From Paenibacillus aceti (GTDB lineage: Bacteria; Bacillota; Bacilli; Paenibacillales; Paenibacillaceae): a DNA stretch of 64,000 nucleotides. The notes under the pieces are model-generated. The model did not search any database. It saw only the letters and a program-made list of their open reading frames with translations, and was not told the origin of the DNA. Below, in pieces: positions 8,229-16,921 of the stretch. The position numbers and the translations under genes are program-made. The DNA is taken from NCBI RefSeq assembly GCF_003614185.1, contig NZ_KZ987724.1, positions 3,513,066-3,577,065 of the forward strand, written 5' to 3'. Position 1 is the stretch's first letter. Every line of letters begins with the position of its first letter.

Positions 8229-9968
8229 TTATTCTGGCAATTCTCTCCGGCTCCCGCTTGGATTCTGCTCGCCCTTCTCTTCTTTAAGCCACAGCTCTTG
8301 GAAATACGGACTATGGCGGAGCAGATCCTCGAAAGTGCCTTCCCCCACGATCGCCCCGTCCTTCACCAACATAATTCTGTCCACATGCTTGATGAAATTA
8401 AGCCGATGGGCGATAATCAGCAGCGTTTTCTGCTTGAACAGATCCAGAATCGAGTCCATCACTCTCTGCTCGGTAATGTTATCGAGGGCCGAGACTGGTT
8501 CGTCGAGAATGACCAGATCCCGCTGCTGAGCCATGATTCTGGCAAAGGCCAGACGCTGCCGTTCTCCGCCGGATAGCTTGATTCCTTTTTCCCCGACCAA
8601 GGTGTCCAGCCCCTCTGGAAGACCCAGCACTTTATCCTTCAGCAGCACCATATCAAGCAGCTCATAAATTCGCTCGTCGGACATCTCCTGATCAAACACG
8701 ATATTGCTGCGGATCGTCGCATCGAAGATCGGGGCATCCTGTGGAATGTAGGAGACATGATCATAGAAGCTGTCCAGCTTGATCTGATCGATATCCAGCC
8801 CATCGATGAGGATATGGCCGGATTTCTTCTTCAGCAGTCCTAGCATCAGCTTGACGATCGTCGATTTGCCGCTACCGCTCAAGCCGACAATCGCCAGTGA
8901 TGTTCCTTGTGGAACTGTAAAAGAAACCCGATCTAACAGCTTACTGTTTCCATAATCGAAGGACACATCTCTGAATTCGATCTGGGCGGACAGTTGCTTC
9001 ACCTCCACACCAGAATGCAAATTGGCATCCTCGGGAGCATTGATGAACTGCTCCAGTCGGACATAGGCAACCCGATTCAGCTTGTAGTCTACATATATCA
9101 CATTAAAGATCGCTACCGGCGTATACACCTGATCGATGAACATGATTAGAGCCACAATAATTCCGATGGAGGTGCGACCCGCCAATATTTGCTGAACCCC
9201 ATACACCAATACTGCGATTTTCAACAGCACCACAATGACAGCGAATATCGTAAAAAACGCTTCATGGATCATTCTTATCCGGCAGTTCTTGGCGACGATG
9301 TCACCTGCCGTAGCTGTGAGCCTTTCGATCTCCTTGGTATAGCGTTTGTTCAACCGGAATACGACCAGCTCCATAAACCCGCGCACAGAGTATTTTGCCA
9401 GCTTCTCCTGACTTTCCAGCAGCGAGGACTTGATCCGGTACAGCATTCGCAGCAGTAAATTGGTAAGCAGGAAAACCACGATATATCCCACAGCAATGAC
9501 CAGCATAATGTTCGTGTTATACAGCCCGATGAACAGCAAGCTGAAGATCACGGTCGGCAGCAAATGATGAAGTATCTCCAGGTAAAAAGAATATATGATA
9601 TTGCTTCCGGCAGAAGCACCATTCTCGATCACCTTGATCATCTGACCGGTTCCGATATTCTGATAGGCGCTGTAATCCATTCGCGAAACCTTCTCAAGCG
9701 CCATAATCTTCAGCCTCTCAAATATACCGTTTGATAAATAGGTCTGAGGATATTCCGTAAGATAGTTCAAGATAGCCACTGCCAACAGAATACCGCCGTA
9801 TAAAATAATTAGCCCCAGCACATCGTTCAACTGACGAATTTGAGCCACTTGATCAATCAGCATTTGAAATATTCTGATGCCGTATGCATTCAGAAATTGA
9901 ATCATAAACCCCATGACAATATATAGCATTATCGTCCATTTAAACAGAACCCAGCATTTCTTCAGCAT
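8229..9968 (-). CDS. ABC transporter, fused membrane and ATPase domains
   Basis: 579 residues, half-exporter layout. About six membrane helices occupy residues 10-300. The nucleotide-binding domain follows with Walker A GLSGSGKSTIVK, signature LSGGERQRLAFARI, Walker B LVILDEPVSALD and the switch histidine in IIAHR. The order fits lipid, peptide or drug exporters that work as dimers. No peptidase or substrate gene is next to it, so the cargo is unknown. It stands alone on the minus strand, opposite the sigma/anti-sigma pair. Confidence 0.87.
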   Translation of the reverse strand: MLKKCWVLFKWTIMLYIVMGFMIQFLNAYGIRIFQMLIDQVAQIRQLNDVLGLIILYGGILLAVAILNYLTEYPQTYLSNGIFERLKIMALEKVSRMDYSAYQNIGTGQMIKVIENGASAGSNIIYSFYLEILHHLLPTVIFSLLFIGLYNTNIMLVIAVGYIVVFLLTNLLLRMLYRIKSSLLESQEKLAKYSVRGFMELVVFRLNKRYTKEIERLTATAGDIVAKNCRIRMIHEAFFTIFAVIVVLLKIAVLVYGVQQILAGRTSIGIIVALIMFIDQVYTPVAIFNVIYVDYKLNRVAYVRLEQFINAPEDANLHSGVEVKQLSAQIEFRDVSFDYGNSKLLDRVSFTVPQGTSLAIVGLSGSGKSTIVKLMLGLLKKKSGHILIDGLDIDQIKLDSFYDHVSYIPQDAPIFDATIRSNIVFDQEMSDERIYELLDMVLLKDKVLGLPEGLDTLVGEKGIKLSGGERQRLAFARIMAQQRDLVILDEPVSALDNITEQRVMDSILDLFKQKTLLIIAHRLNFIKHVDRIMLVKDGAIVGEGTFEDLLRHSPYFQELWLKEEKGEQNPSGSRRELPE

Positions 9969-10354
9969 TTTTCAAATCTACCTCCAATAAGATAAAAAGC
10001 CAAGGACAGCAGCTATAAGCAAACAGGAGCGGAAGGCTGATGTTAACACATCGATCCCACCGTTCCAGCCACATATCGCAGGGTGCCCTTGGCTCATTAA
10101 AGAAAGAAATAGCAATCGCCGACACCGTTCGAAATAATCAATTTTCTCGGCTCAAAAGGGCATAGAACCCCCTTGATAGCTGGTACGCGTCTTACCCAGC
10201 CCGAGAACTAGTTACTTCGAACGATCCGGTTTGCCATTCTCTCACCTCATTCCAGTAGATTCCATTCCATTATATCCGCTTCATTCCAGTGCCACAAGAC
10301 TTATTCATCTTTCCTTGCTGCCCTCCCTTCTCCCAACCTACCAGGTACAAACTG

Positions 10355-10537
10355 TAACGAAACTGGATATCGCTATTTGCCTCAAAAAAGGCGATTTCAA
10401 AATGTAACGAAACTGGATATCGCTATTGAGGCAATTAAAGGGCAAAAGGGCGGAAATCCGCCCGAATAACGATATAGTGTTTCGTTAGAATAGAGTAGGT
10501 GCTGATTTCGCGAAAATAACGATATGGAGTTTCGTTA
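10355..10537. repeat. four-unit intergenic element, family I (copy 1)
   Basis: Four units of about 23 bases: forward at 10355-10377 and 10405-10427, reverse at 10465-10487 and 10515-10537. The unit is TAACGAAAC, five variable bases, then ATCGCTATT (ATCGTTATT in the reverse pair). Starts are 50, 60 and 50 bases apart, total 183 bases. The centre also holds a hairpin, GGGCGGAAATCCGCCC. It fills the gap between the glucosidase operon terminator and the ABC exporter gene (9969-10593), where I see nothing else. Confidence 0.85.
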
Positions 10538-10593
10538 GAACTCCGGGAGCCTGCACAGTTGCAGTTTTCAAGCTTAGTGGGGAGTGGATCATA

Positions 10594-10620
10594 TAAAAAA
10601 GAACGGCCGCAGCCGTTCTC
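10594..10620 (-). terminator. terminator of the glucosidase operon
   Basis: On the minus strand AGAACGGCTGCGGCCGTTCT is followed by a run of T. It lies 23 bases after the glucosidase stop codon. Confidence 0.8.
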
Positions 10621-10642
10621 TAATCTTACTAATCCGTATTCA

Positions 10643-12316
10643 TTATCTCAATCTCAGTACTTGGGCCTCATAAGGGCGAAGCTCCAGCTGCTCAAGCCGC
10701 GTACCCTCCGGCAATTCATAGTTGCCGATCAGCCGCTCGTAAGAACGGTAACCGACGGATGCAGGCAGCTCGAACGTCACTGGGTCAGCGAAGAAGTTAA
10801 GGATCACCAGCAAGCGTTCATCACCCCTAGTGCGAGTATATGCATAGATATGCTCGTGATCTTCAAGTAACAGCTCGTATTTACCGTAGACTAGCACTTC
10901 ATGCTGCTTGCGCAGCTCGATCAGGCGGCGATAATAATGGAAGATCGAATCCGGGTCGGCCAAGGCCTCCTCGGCATTGATCTCCTTATAATTCGGATTG
11001 ACGACGAGCCAAGGCGTCCCCGTTGTGAAGCCGCCATGCTCTGTCGCATCCCACTGCATTGGCGTGCGGGCATTATCACGCCCTTTGCTGTAGATCGAAG
11101 CCATGATGTCCTCGACCGAGCGCCCTGCTTCGCGATGCTCCTTGAACATATTATGCGTCTCGATATCCTGATACTCTTCAATCGTCGCGAACTTCACATT
11201 GGTCATGCCCAGCTCTTCACCCTGGTAGATGAACGGAGTACCCTGCATCGTATGAAGCAGGGTGCCGAGCATTTTTGCCGATTCCTTGCGATATTGACCG
11301 TCATTGCCGAAGCGGGATACCATCCGTGGCTGGTCATGATTGTTCAGGAACAGGCTGTTCCAGCCCTTGCCGTCAAGCTCGGTCTGCCATTTACTCATGA
11401 TGCGCTTGAAATCAAGCAGCTTCCACGGTGTCACATACCATTTTCCTCCCGGGCCTGAGTCGATATCCATCGATTCGAACTGGAACACCATGCTCAGCTC
11501 GCCCCGGTCTTCACCCACATAGAGCGCCGCTTCCTCCGGTGATACTCCCGGCGTCTCGCCGACCGTCATCACATCATACTTCGACAGTACCTCCCGATTC
11601 ATCTCCTGCAGGAATTCATGGATACGCGGGCCATTCATGAAGTATTTACCGCCGTCCTTGTACTTGCTCTCTCCTTCACCATCCGGCAAGCCTTCCACCT
11701 TACTGATCATATTGATCACGTCCATCCGGAAGCCATCGATGCCTTTATCCAGCCACCAGGTCATAAGGTCGTACACCTCGCGGCGTACCTTCTCATTCTC
11801 CCAGTTCAAATCCGGCTGCTTCTGCGAGAAGAGGTGCAGATAATACTGCTCCGTCGTCTCGTCGTATTTCCAGGCCGAGCCGCTGAAGATAGAAGCCCAG
11901 TTGTTCGGTTCCTGACCGTCCTTGCCATCGCGCCAAATATAATAATCACGGTACGGATTATCCTTGGATTTGCGGGATTCAACGAACCAGGCATGCTCGT
12001 CCGAGGTATGGTTCACGACCAAGTCCATAATCAGCTTCATTCCGCGGCTATGCAGACCGTCGAGCAGACGCTCCCAATCTTCGATCGTACCGAATTCATC
12101 CATAATTCCTCGATAGTTGCTAATATCATAGCCATTATCGTCATTCGGCGATTCGTAGACCGGACATAGCCAGATCACATCCACTCCCAGCTTCTGCAAA
12201 TAATCCAGCCTGGAAATAATCCCCGGAATATCGCCGATCCCATCCCCGTTGCTGTCCTGAAAGCTGCGCGGGTATATCTGATATACTACGCTTTCCTTCC
12301 ACCATGTCTTCTTCAT
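10643..12316 (-). CDS. GH13 oligo-1,6-glucosidase / alpha-glucosidase
   Basis: 557-residue cytoplasmic enzyme that releases glucose from short alpha-glucans. It begins WWKESVVYQIYPRSFQDSNGD, typical of family GH13 subfamily 31. The catalytic residues are D199 (DGFRMDVIN), E254 (TVGETPG) and D328 (FLNNHDQPR). Valine follows D199, a mark of oligo-1,6-glucosidases of the MalL type rather than maltases. It is the last gene of an operon with two sugar permeases and a binding protein under a LacI regulator, so the transporter probably brings in isomalto- or malto-oligosaccharides. Confidence 0.92.
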   Translation of the reverse strand: MKKTWWKESVVYQIYPRSFQDSNGDGIGDIPGIISRLDYLQKLGVDVIWLCPVYESPNDDNGYDISNYRGIMDEFGTIEDWERLLDGLHSRGMKLIMDLVVNHTSDEHAWFVESRKSKDNPYRDYYIWRDGKDGQEPNNWASIFSGSAWKYDETTEQYYLHLFSQKQPDLNWENEKVRREVYDLMTWWLDKGIDGFRMDVINMISKVEGLPDGEGESKYKDGGKYFMNGPRIHEFLQEMNREVLSKYDVMTVGETPGVSPEEAALYVGEDRGELSMVFQFESMDIDSGPGGKWYVTPWKLLDFKRIMSKWQTELDGKGWNSLFLNNHDQPRMVSRFGNDGQYRKESAKMLGTLLHTMQGTPFIYQGEELGMTNVKFATIEEYQDIETHNMFKEHREAGRSVEDIMASIYSKGRDNARTPMQWDATEHGGFTTGTPWLVVNPNYKEINAEEALADPDSIFHYYRRLIELRKQHEVLVYGKYELLLEDHEHIYAYTRTRGDERLLVILNFFADPVTFELPASVGYRSYERLIGNYELPEGTRLEQLELRPYEAQVLRLR

Positions 12317-12371
12317 GAGTGAAAACTCCTATCCATTGAGTTATCTATTTATTTCTATATATTTATGATGC

Positions 12372-13199
12372 TTATGATTTAACGGCGCCTTGCGTGATTC
12401 CGTTAATAATCCATTTCTGAGCGAAGATATATACGATCACCATCGGTGCCAACGCCAGCAGGTAAGAGGCAAAGGCCAGGTTATAATCCGTGCTGAATTG
12501 CCCTTGGAATACATACTGTACCAATGGCAGAGTGTACGATTCCGGCTTGCTCAGAATAATGAGCGGCAGCATGAAGTCATTCCATGTGGACAGACAGCTC
12601 AGAATGGCGACAGTCGCATTAATCGGCGCAAGCAGCGGGAAAATAATCCGCCAGAAGGTACCATACGTTGACGCACCATCCACTGTAGCCGCTTCCTCCA
12701 GTTCTAACGGGATGGAGCGGATATAACCGACATAGACGAAAATGTTAAAGGCCAGACCATAAACGATATACAGAATAATCAAGCCAGGAACATTGTTCAT
12801 ATTCAGATCAGTCGTCAGCTTCACTACCGGCAGCATAATGATCTGGAATGGAATGAACATCGCGCTAATGAAGTAGAAATACAAGCCTTTGAAGAATTTA
12901 TGGTTCATATTACGCGCTACTGCGTACGACACAAGCGAGTTGGTCAAGAGCACGAAGCTCACCGAGCAGAACGTAATGATGAAGCTGTTCTTAAAGGCCG
13001 AGAAGAAATCCGTCGCTTCGATCGCCCGCGTAAAATTGTCGAAATGTAGTCCTGTCGGCAGAGCGAAGATGGATTGCGCCATTTCCTCCGGATTTTTCAG
13101 TGCGATCGACACCGTCATGTATAGCGGAAATAGTATAACGAGCGAACCGAGGGTAATCAGTGCTGTGATGAGCCAATTGGTAGAATTTCTGGTTTTCAT
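12372..13199 (-). CDS. sugar ABC transporter permease, MalG type
   Basis: 275 residues, six predicted membrane helices and the EAA loop that contacts the ATPase (ELEEAATVDGASTYGTFWRIIFPLL). The end WIINGITQGAVKS is typical of the CUT1 family MalG-type subunit. It overlaps the stop of the partner permease gene by one base. It forms the inner-membrane channel with that partner. No ATPase gene is in the operon, so a shared MsmX-type ATPase is likely. Confidence 0.92.
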   Translation of the reverse strand: MKTRNSTNWLITALITLGSLVILFPLYMTVSIALKNPEEMAQSIFALPTGLHFDNFTRAIEATDFFSAFKNSFIITFCSVSFVLLTNSLVSYAVARNMNHKFFKGLYFYFISAMFIPFQIIMLPVVKLTTDLNMNNVPGLIILYIVYGLAFNIFVYVGYIRSIPLELEEAATVDGASTYGTFWRIIFPLLAPINATVAILSCLSTWNDFMLPLIILSKPESYTLPLVQYVFQGQFSTDYNLAFASYLLALAPMVIVYIFAQKWIINGITQGAVKS

Positions 13200-14065
13200 T
13201 AGGCATCCAACTCCCTCTTCTGTAAAAAGTTAAGCTGCACTACGGAGATAATTACGATCACGATAAAGTAAATAACCGCGTTCGCCGATTGATAAGCGAA
13301 TTCCCCGCCCTGGAAGCCGCCTTGATAGATCAGCATAGCGATCGATTGCGTCGCACGTCCCGGACCGCCGCCGGTAAGGGCTACGATCTGGTCAAATACC
13401 ATGAGCGAGTTCTTCATCGCCAGCACCATGTTAATCGTAAAGAATGAAGCCAGCATCGGGAACGTCATCGACCAGAATCTGCTCCATGTACCCGCGCCAT
13501 CGATATCCGCCGCCTCGTAAATATCGCGCGGAATAGTCTGTAGACCGGCCAGGTACAGGATTGTATTGAAGGCAATCCCTTGCCATACGGCTACGATTAC
13601 GATACCGATCCAGGCCCATTTCTCACTGCCGAGAATATTGGTCGCCAGCATCTCGCTGCCGAGCTTCTCGCCGATCATCGGAACAGCATTCGCGAAGATA
13701 TAGTTGAAGATATAACCGACGATCAGTACGCCGAGGACGTTAGGCAGGAAGTAAATGCCCCGGAAGAAATTACGGAACTTGATGCGTGAGTTCAGCCCTA
13801 GAGCGATAAGCAAGCTAAGTACATTAATAAAAATAGTTACAACAATCGCGTATTTGAAAGTGAACATATAGGCGTTCAGTACATTGCCGTCCGTGAACAG
13901 AGAGGCAAAGTTCTTGAAGCCTACAAAGTCATAGCTGTCACTATATCCATCCCAATTCGTGAATGAATAGAATATCCCTTGCAGCGTTGGAAAGGTATGA
14001 AATAGGAAAAACAGGAGCAAGGCCGGTATGGTCATGGTATAAAACGCGGCTTTCTTTTTGGCCAT
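13199..14065 (-). CDS. sugar ABC transporter permease, MalF type
   Basis: 288 residues, six membrane helices, EAA loop at IYEAADIDGAGTWSRFWSMTFPML. The start MAKKKAAFYTMTIPALLLFFLF is usual for CUT1 MalF-type permeases. It follows the binding protein gene after a gap that holds a stem-loop (14088-14118) and precedes the MalG-type gene with a one-base overlap. Cytoplasmic membrane; imports sugar delivered by the lipoprotein. Confidence 0.92.
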   Translation of the reverse strand: MAKKKAAFYTMTIPALLLFFLFHTFPTLQGIFYSFTNWDGYSDSYDFVGFKNFASLFTDGNVLNAYMFTFKYAIVVTIFINVLSLLIALGLNSRIKFRNFFRGIYFLPNVLGVLIVGYIFNYIFANAVPMIGEKLGSEMLATNILGSEKWAWIGIVIVAVWQGIAFNTILYLAGLQTIPRDIYEAADIDGAGTWSRFWSMTFPMLASFFTINMVLAMKNSLMVFDQIVALTGGGPGRATQSIAMLIYQGGFQGGEFAYQSANAVIYFIVIVIISVVQLNFLQKRELDA

Positions 14066-14087
14066 CGTAATCCTCCTTCTTGAAATG

Positions 14088-14118
14088 GAGAAGAGCGCAC
14101 AAGTAGCGCACTCTTCTC
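14088..14118 (-). promoter_or_regulatory. intercistronic stem-loop
   Basis: GAGAAGAG and CTCTTCTC (plus-strand coordinates 14088-14095 and 14111-14118) can pair, with further GCGC pairing inside. It has no T run and lies between the binding protein and permease genes. Such loops protect the upstream message and raise the amount of binding protein over permease; that role is inferred. Confidence 0.6.
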
Positions 14119-14135
14119 ACAGGTATCAGGCTCTG

Positions 14136-15395
14136 TTATTTGCGGTTTGCAACCTTATCCCACTCTGTATCGAACTGCTTCACATAAGCGTCTACATCTT
14201 TCTTTTGCAGGAAGCCTTGGATGATCGTATCAGCCTTCACCGCACTTGGAATATAGTGGTCGGAGAAGTCCTCGATTGCACCGCTCTCGAATGCCGCATT
14301 GAAGCCTTCTACACTTGGATCGGATTGAGTTACACCTTTAACTGCTGAGAATGCTTTTTGTTGATCGATGAAGAATTGAATATTGTCAGGTTGCAGCATG
14401 AAGTCGATGAACTTCTTGGCTTCTTCTGAATGCTTCGTATTCTTGGAGATCGCCAGCAAGGTATCCACACCGGAGATCACTTTATTCTTCGCTTCATCAT
14501 TCGTTGCCGGGAATGGGAACACGCCCAGTTCAACATTCGGGTTCGCTTTCAGGATTTCAGGAATAGCCCATACGCCTTGGATATACATAGCTGCTTCACC
14601 TCTTGCGAATGCGGTATTCCCGTCATTGTAGCCTTTGCCGAACAGATCCTTCTGTCCGAACTCAATCAATTTCAGTTGCTTCTCAGCCACTTCACGGAAT
14701 TCAGGGCTATCGAATTTGATCTTTCCTTCAGCACGATTGGCATAGAAGTCGATTCCAACGATGTCACTCGACAGGGAGTTGAATGGCACCAATGTGGTCC
14801 AAGCATCCTTCAGCGTCTGATAAATAGCGACCTTGCCGCCATCCTTAGCCTTCTGAGCCGCTACGATAAATTCATCCCAAGTCTTAGGAACTTCAATGCC
14901 AAGCTCCGTGAAGATCGCTTTGTTATAGATCACACCGCTCGCATTAGCTGTGAACGGAATGGCATAAGCGCTGTCCGATCCGATCAGCTTATTCAGCATG
15001 TTCAGATAAGAAGGCTGAATGTTCTCGAGCAGAGCATCTCCGGTAAGATCGGCGAAGATTCCACTCTTAGCCAATTGAGCATAAGTATCCGTAGCACCGA
15101 GACCGATAATATCAGGAACATCTTTCTTCGCTACACGGGTTTTAAGTACAGTCTCAGCATCCGGCGGGTTCACCTGCTGAACATGAATATTCGGGTTGGC
15201 CTCATTAAACTTTTTAATAAGAGCATCGAATGAATCCTTGGCTTCTGTCTTGTTCTGGAAGAACTCCAGCTCCACCTTCTTGCCAGCTGCCTCGTTGCCG
15301 TTAGAAGTATTCGAATTTTTATTGCCGCCCCCACAGCCGGCTAGAGCCAACAAGAATAAGGCGCTCACAAGAACTAAGGATATTGTCTTTTTCAT
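14136..15395 (-). CDS. sugar ABC transporter binding lipoprotein
   Basis: About 419 residues. A lipoprotein signal ends in LALAGC (cysteine near residue 22), so it is anchored to the outer face of the membrane. The remainder is a two-lobed periplasmic-type binding fold of the CUT1 family (VELEFFQNKTEAKDSFDALI at the start; GEAAMYIQGVWAIPEILK later). The start at 15395 is chosen because GGAGGG lies ten bases ahead; an ATG at 15413 would include that site. First gene of the transporter operon, with LacI-type operators just upstream. Confidence 0.92.
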   Translation of the reverse strand: MKKTISLVLVSALFLLALAGCGGGNKNSNTSNGNEAAGKKVELEFFQNKTEAKDSFDALIKKFNEANPNIHVQQVNPPDAETVLKTRVAKKDVPDIIGLGATDTYAQLAKSGIFADLTGDALLENIQPSYLNMLNKLIGSDSAYAIPFTANASGVIYNKAIFTELGIEVPKTWDEFIVAAQKAKDGGKVAIYQTLKDAWTTLVPFNSLSSDIVGIDFYANRAEGKIKFDSPEFREVAEKQLKLIEFGQKDLFGKGYNDGNTAFARGEAAMYIQGVWAIPEILKANPNVELGVFPFPATNDEAKNKVISGVDTLLAISKNTKHSEEAKKFIDFMLQPDNIQFFIDQQKAFSAVKGVTQSDPSVEGFNAAFESGAIEDFSDHYIPSAVKADTIIQGFLQKKDVDAYVKQFDTEWDKVANRK

Positions 15396-15449
15396 AACGT
15401 ACTGACCCTCCATACTTTGTAATTTTGCTGTGTAGAATAACCAATAGCG

Positions 15450-15463
15450 AGTAAACGTATACT
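15450..15463. promoter_or_regulatory. LacI-type operator, imperfect
   Basis: AGTAAACGTATACT, one base away from the perfect palindrome at 15583. It lies about 55 bases upstream of the binding protein start and would overlap the promoter or early transcript. Confidence 0.6.
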
Positions 15464-15582
15464 TCTATACTAAGAAAGTTCCTGTCTTCTCCGTTCTCGG
15501 CAACCACCTCCTTTAAAGATGTCTATCCGAACCTTCTACTGAATCCTCTATGAATAATTATGGAAGAATAGATTCATATAGA

Positions 15583-15596
15583 AGTAAACGTTTACT
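15583..15596. promoter_or_regulatory. LacI-type operator, perfect palindrome
   Basis: AGTAAACGTTTACT, a perfect 14-base palindrome with the central CG of LacI-family sites. It lies between the regulator gene and the operon it would control. Two related sites (15450 and 16676) support a shared regulator. Confidence 0.75.
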
Positions 15597-15604
15597 CTAT
15601 TGTG

Positions 15605-15629
15605 AAAAAACTTGCCTTGGATCAAGGCA
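15605..15629 (-). terminator. terminator of the lacI-type gene
   Basis: On the minus strand TGCCTTG-ATC-CAAGGCA is followed by AG and six T. The regulator stop codon TGA lies inside the stem. Confidence 0.7.
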
Positions 15630-16629
15630 TTTGACGAACTGTCTGTCTCTCTATTAAATTATGGTTCACAATACTGCTGGACACTTGCTCTGCGCCTTCG
15701 ATCAAGTCGATCAGCATTTCAGATGCGGTACGCCCCATCATCGTCAATGGCTGATGAATCGTCGTCAACGGCGGATAGACCATTCTTGAGAAGATCAGGT
15801 CATCATAGCCGACGATGGATATATCTTCTGGAACCTTGAGTCCTCGCTCCAGCGCGACCCCCATCGCTCCGATCGCCATCTCGTCACTGGCGGCGAATAG
15901 AGCCGTGAACGGCGGCGCATCTTGAAGTAGCTTCTCCATCGCCTCGCGGCCCTTATCGAGACCAAAATTTCCGTAGGCGACCCTCGATTCCATAAATTCA
16001 AGGCCATTGTCTTCAAGCGCCTGACGATAGCCCTCCAGACGTGGAATCCCGGCCATCGTATCCCAGCTCGTACCGCTGATCATGGCGATATCACGATGTC
16101 CCTTGCGGATAAGATACTCTGTAGCGTGATAGGCTGCCTGACGATCATCCACCTTCACATAAGGGATCGAGTGCTTATGAGACTGCGTATTCACAAGGAC
16201 GACCGGCACCCTCATCTGCTTGAGAACTTTATAATACTCTTCCTCCAGAAATCCGCTGGTGAATATCACGCCATCCACCTGCTTCTCGCCGAGCACCTGA
16301 AGATATTTCATCGTCCGCTCCCCGTCCTTGGCGGTATTGCACACGATGACGCTAAATCCTTTGTCATTCGCCGTCTCTTCCACACCATGCAGAATCTCTG
16401 ATGAGAAGCTGCTCGATACGTCAGGAACCAATACACCGATCGTCTGCGTCCGTTTGTTAATCAAGCCTCTGGCAATGGCATTAGGCTGGTAACCGAGCTC
16501 TTCAACCGCTTTCAATACTTTCTGCTTAGTCTTGTCAGAATAGCCTGAAAGATTATGCAGCACTCTGGATACCGTAGCGACGGATACCCCGGATGCCTTT
16601 GCAACATCTTTTATCGTTGGAGGATTCAT
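15622..16629 (-). CDS. LacI-family transcription regulator
   Basis: 335 residues. The helix-turn-helix lies at residues 5-25 (TIKDVAKASGVSVATVSRVL) with the hinge helix near residue 50 (NAIARGLINKR). The sugar-binding core starts IGVLVPDVSSSFS and includes the typical ends VGYDDL and PPLTTIHQP. It most likely represses the downstream glucosidase/transporter operon and releases it when sugar is present. The three AGTAAACGTTTACT-type sites (15450, 15583, 16676) flank this gene on both sides, which also suggests self-control. Confidence 0.92.
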   Translation of the reverse strand: MNPPTIKDVAKASGVSVATVSRVLHNLSGYSDKTKQKVLKAVEELGYQPNAIARGLINKRTQTIGVLVPDVSSSFSSEILHGVEETANDKGFSVIVCNTAKDGERTMKYLQVLGEKQVDGVIFTSGFLEEEYYKVLKQMRVPVVLVNTQSHKHSIPYVKVDDRQAAYHATEYLIRKGHRDIAMISGTSWDTMAGIPRLEGYRQALEDNGLEFMESRVAYGNFGLDKGREAMEKLLQDAPPFTALFAASDEMAIGAMGVALERGLKVPEDISIVGYDDLIFSRMVYPPLTTIHQPLTMMGRTASEMLIDLIEGAEQVSSSIVNHNLIERQTVRQMP

Positions 16630-16675
16630 ATTCCCATCAACCGCAACCTTCTTCGCTTTTGTATTTGAGAATTTA

Positions 16676-16690
16676 AGTAAACGTTTAACT
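16676..16690. promoter_or_regulatory. LacI-type operator upstream of the regulator gene
   Basis: AGTAAACGTTTAACT, with the core TAAACGTTTA palindrome of the other two sites. It lies about 47 bases upstream of the lacI-type start codon, consistent with autoregulation. The further stretch to 16921 holds no gene that I can support; a TGAATCGCTTTCA dyad at 16735-16747 resembles a CcpA site only loosely. Confidence 0.6.
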
Positions 16691-16921
16691 TGTTTACAGT
16701 ATACTTATCCATTTCCGCTTTGTCAACGCTTTTATGAATCGCTTTCATCATTTTGTCAATCGGTCACATCCCTTATGTCCATTGGGCTAGCAGCGATACC
16801 CGCCCAAGATGCGGCTTGCATTCCCATTTCTTAGTATCAGGCTACGGCGATCATTATTATGCGTTTTCGGCGATCCATCCTCTTAAGGATGAAGAGTAAT
16901 GGACCGCCGATTGCGTAATCG

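Noticed and set aside
9940-10125. 61-residue frame upstream of the ABC exporter
   Set aside because: No ribosome site and no recognisable pattern; it overlaps the start of the exporter gene.
10355-10537. CRISPR array
   Set aside because: Only four short units, half of them inverted, and no cas genes. Spacing alternates between 50 and 60. It does not fit CRISPR.
10559-12169. Frames opposite the glucosidase gene
   Set aside because: Shadows of a well-supported enzyme gene on the other strand.
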